Source: Bradyrhizobium ottawaense
GTDB taxonomy: Bacteria > Pseudomonadota > Alphaproteobacteria > Rhizobiales > Xanthobacteraceae
DNA length: 64,000 bases
NCBI RefSeq assembly: GCF_002278135.3
Contig: NZ_CP029425.2
Coordinates: 930,001-994,000, forward strand
Reading direction: 5' to 3'
The notes beneath the pieces are model-generated. The model ran no database searches and was not told the origin of the DNA. It saw only the letters and a list, made by a program, of their open reading frames with translations. Positions 62,661 through 64,000 of the stretch are shown here, one piece after another (position 1 is the stretch's first letter; the number at the start of each line of letters is the position of its first letter). The position numbers and the translations under genes were made by a program.

Positions 62661-63981
62661 CATGATCTCTGTTTCCGAGCTCGCACCATCGGCGCTAAAG
62701 CCGCGGTTAGCGCAGGCTCGATGATGAAGGCTTGGTGCCAGTCTGGATGCCTGGAGCGGCCCCACCGTCCTACCGATATCAGCCGCGCGTCAAGCGGTGT
62801 TTGGCTGGTCCGCCTGCGGCCATTCCGGTGAGTCGGACGAAGGCCGTGATGCTGACGGCAATGGCCCCGACGACCGAGAAAATCGTCTGCGAGGCGGGTG
62901 AAGGTATCGCTATCTGGGCGATTCCACGAGGCCCACCGCGATGCCGCCGTGCAGCGCTTAGTGGCGTCCGGGTCAGGGGATGATTGGAGCGATCTCGTCA
63001 TCCTGTATAGCTATCAGCTCATCGGGCCCAAGCCGAGCCTTTGCAACTGTTCCTCTTCGATCGGGCAGTTTAGGGTTGCAGCCTTGGCGCCGCAGTCTTT
63101 CATGGTCAACTTCCCGGCTGCCAACGGATCGGTGGCCGCAACCGCGCAAGTTACGTGCCTGAATTCCTCTTCGTCGTCGTCGCTGCCTTCCTTGAAGATG
63201 GCGACCGTCGGATTGAGAGAGACTAGTCGCCGTCAGTCACGATAGGCGCTGCACAGGTGTGTCTGGTTCAAGCTCTTTTGTTCGAGACTGGACACCGAAG
63301 CGCAAGCCTCACCTCCTCGCGGTCCGGAGCGCGTGTTTGCGCCTGTTTTCAAGCAAGCGTTGCCCATCTTTGATGGCACGTCGCTTGCTGGAACACGGTG
63401 ACCGATCCGCCCGACCGTGGCGGTCTCTCCGTCGTCGGCCCAGGGATTTAGATGAGACTTGCTCGACTGATCAGAATAAGTGCAATTGCCGCGACAACGT
63501 GGAGTTGGGGGCGGCCCGAACTTTGCCGGGCGCAACGCCGGAGTCGTTGCCGTCATCCAAATTGGCTGACGCTCAAGACGATCGGATCGACCTACCATTC
63601 GGCTCAATTAGTCCCGAGCAGGCCCGAACCAGTGTGGCTGGCTGGAGCTGTCATGCGGCATGCGGAGGATCCTGCAGGGGCAATCTCGGCATCGCCCAAG
63701 AGGCAAACGAGGTTTGGCGCCCTGCGAAAGTGGCGGCTGCGGAGAAAGGAGCGAAGGGAGGTCGCGCGAAAGCTTCGTGGCTCGGAGCGAATTCGCCGAG
63801 ACCACCTCCGCTTCCAACACGTCTGTGGGGAGCGCATCATTCTCTCGACGAATGCTCGCGCCCGTCGGCGCCGCCGCGCGCACAATGTTCGCACCGACAG
63901 CGACATCCTTACGTCGTCGCCGAACGAACAGAACTGCCATCGCACCTTTGCCTTAACGCAAAATCCTAAGGAGCACGAAAG
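62661..63981. other. Mostly unassigned right-end stretch
   Basis: 62830-62925 repeats the segment near 55.9 kb. On the minus strand about 63007-63213 reads LNPTVAIFKEGSDDDEEEFR, HVTCAVAATDPLAAGKLTMK, then ATLNCPIEEEQLQRLGLG-stop, a protein-like tail without a start. From 63250 to 63950 frames on both strands are open but arginine-rich and unmatched. Confidence 0.45.
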
Positions 63982-64000
63982 ATGAGTACGCCGACCTATT
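63982..64000 (+). CDS. Start of a gene running off the right edge
   Basis: AAGGAG stands eight bases before an ATG at 63982, an excellent initiation site. Only MSTPTY can be read. The product cannot be named. Confidence 0.5.

Noticed and set aside
63259..63985. Plus-strand frames at 63259-63969 and 63452-63985 as genes
   Set aside because: Two overlapping frames compete, both arginine-rich with no family pattern or clear ribosome-binding site.

Overview
The window is GC-rich DNA from an alphaproteobacterium of the order Hyphomicrobiales, most like the Bradyrhizobium/Mesorhizobium neighbourhood. This rests on the gene families seen: a rhizobial-type ICE control and conjugation module, GFA and DUF2285/DUF6499/DUF736/DUF2840 proteins, an Omp25/RopB-like porin, and a bacterial class C-like group II intron. 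No ribosomal RNA, tRNA or CRISPR array was found. The DNA looks like a genomic island in decay: intact gene blocks are separated by IS elements, truncated genes and frameshifted genes.

Bases 1-11.7 kb hold the leading half of an integrative and conjugative element (ICE). A divergent pair (XRE repressor, QseC-like, and single-domain DUF2285 protein, QseM-like) flanks tandem palindromic operators. Next come two overlapping reading frames (DUF6499 then DUF2285), offset by +1, as in the frameshifted excision activator FseA of ICEMlSymR7A. Then follow an excisionase-like RdfS, a replication initiator, ParA, a small partition/RHH-like protein, DUF2840, a TraF-type S26 peptidase, DUF736, a lytic transglycosylase, an RlxS-type relaxase, the coupling protein TraG and a CopG-type protein. 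The mating-pore operon that should follow (trbB to trbI) is gone: a scrap of trbB lies at 11.65-11.79 kb and a scrap of trbI plus the start of the next gene at 15.74-15.91 kb. Other debris fills the gap.

Bases 12-19 kb are debris: a GFA protein, an XRE regulator, pieces of ABC transporters, IS66, a polysaccharide deacetylase fragment, a broken AAA ATPase, a broken NYN protein, and one long serine recombinase beside a fragment of another. Bases 19.2-31.4 kb carry a dispersed lipid-oxidation set: acetoacetate decarboxylase-family protein, SDR dehydrogenase plus oleate hydratase, then (after IS5-like, IS21 and IS630 sequences) a RoxA-like dihaem cytochrome and a cytochrome P450. Bases 32.4-37.7 kb are a nest of mobile elements: a dead IS21 with an IS3 inserted near its left end and a dead serine recombinase inserted in istB.

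Bases 38.9-43.6 kb hold a GNAT acetyltransferase and a class Ia ribonucleotide reductase (nrdA-nrdB) preceded by what reads as a cobalamin riboswitch. Such a switch would turn off the B12-independent enzyme when B12 is available. Bases 44.8-50.5 kb are again mostly broken genes. Bases 50.7-53.2 kb hold a group of very small genes interspersed with at least five copies of a conserved hairpin element, which I regard as the most unusual feature here. Bases 53.2-62 kb are mobile DNA: an IS21-type fragment, an integrase-type IS, a group II intron sitting right behind a terminator and itself split by a serine-recombinase transposon, and an intact IS5-family element. An HU gene, a DUF736 fragment and unassigned sequence finish the window. 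All identifications are by reading motifs and remembered family patterns; no database search was run.
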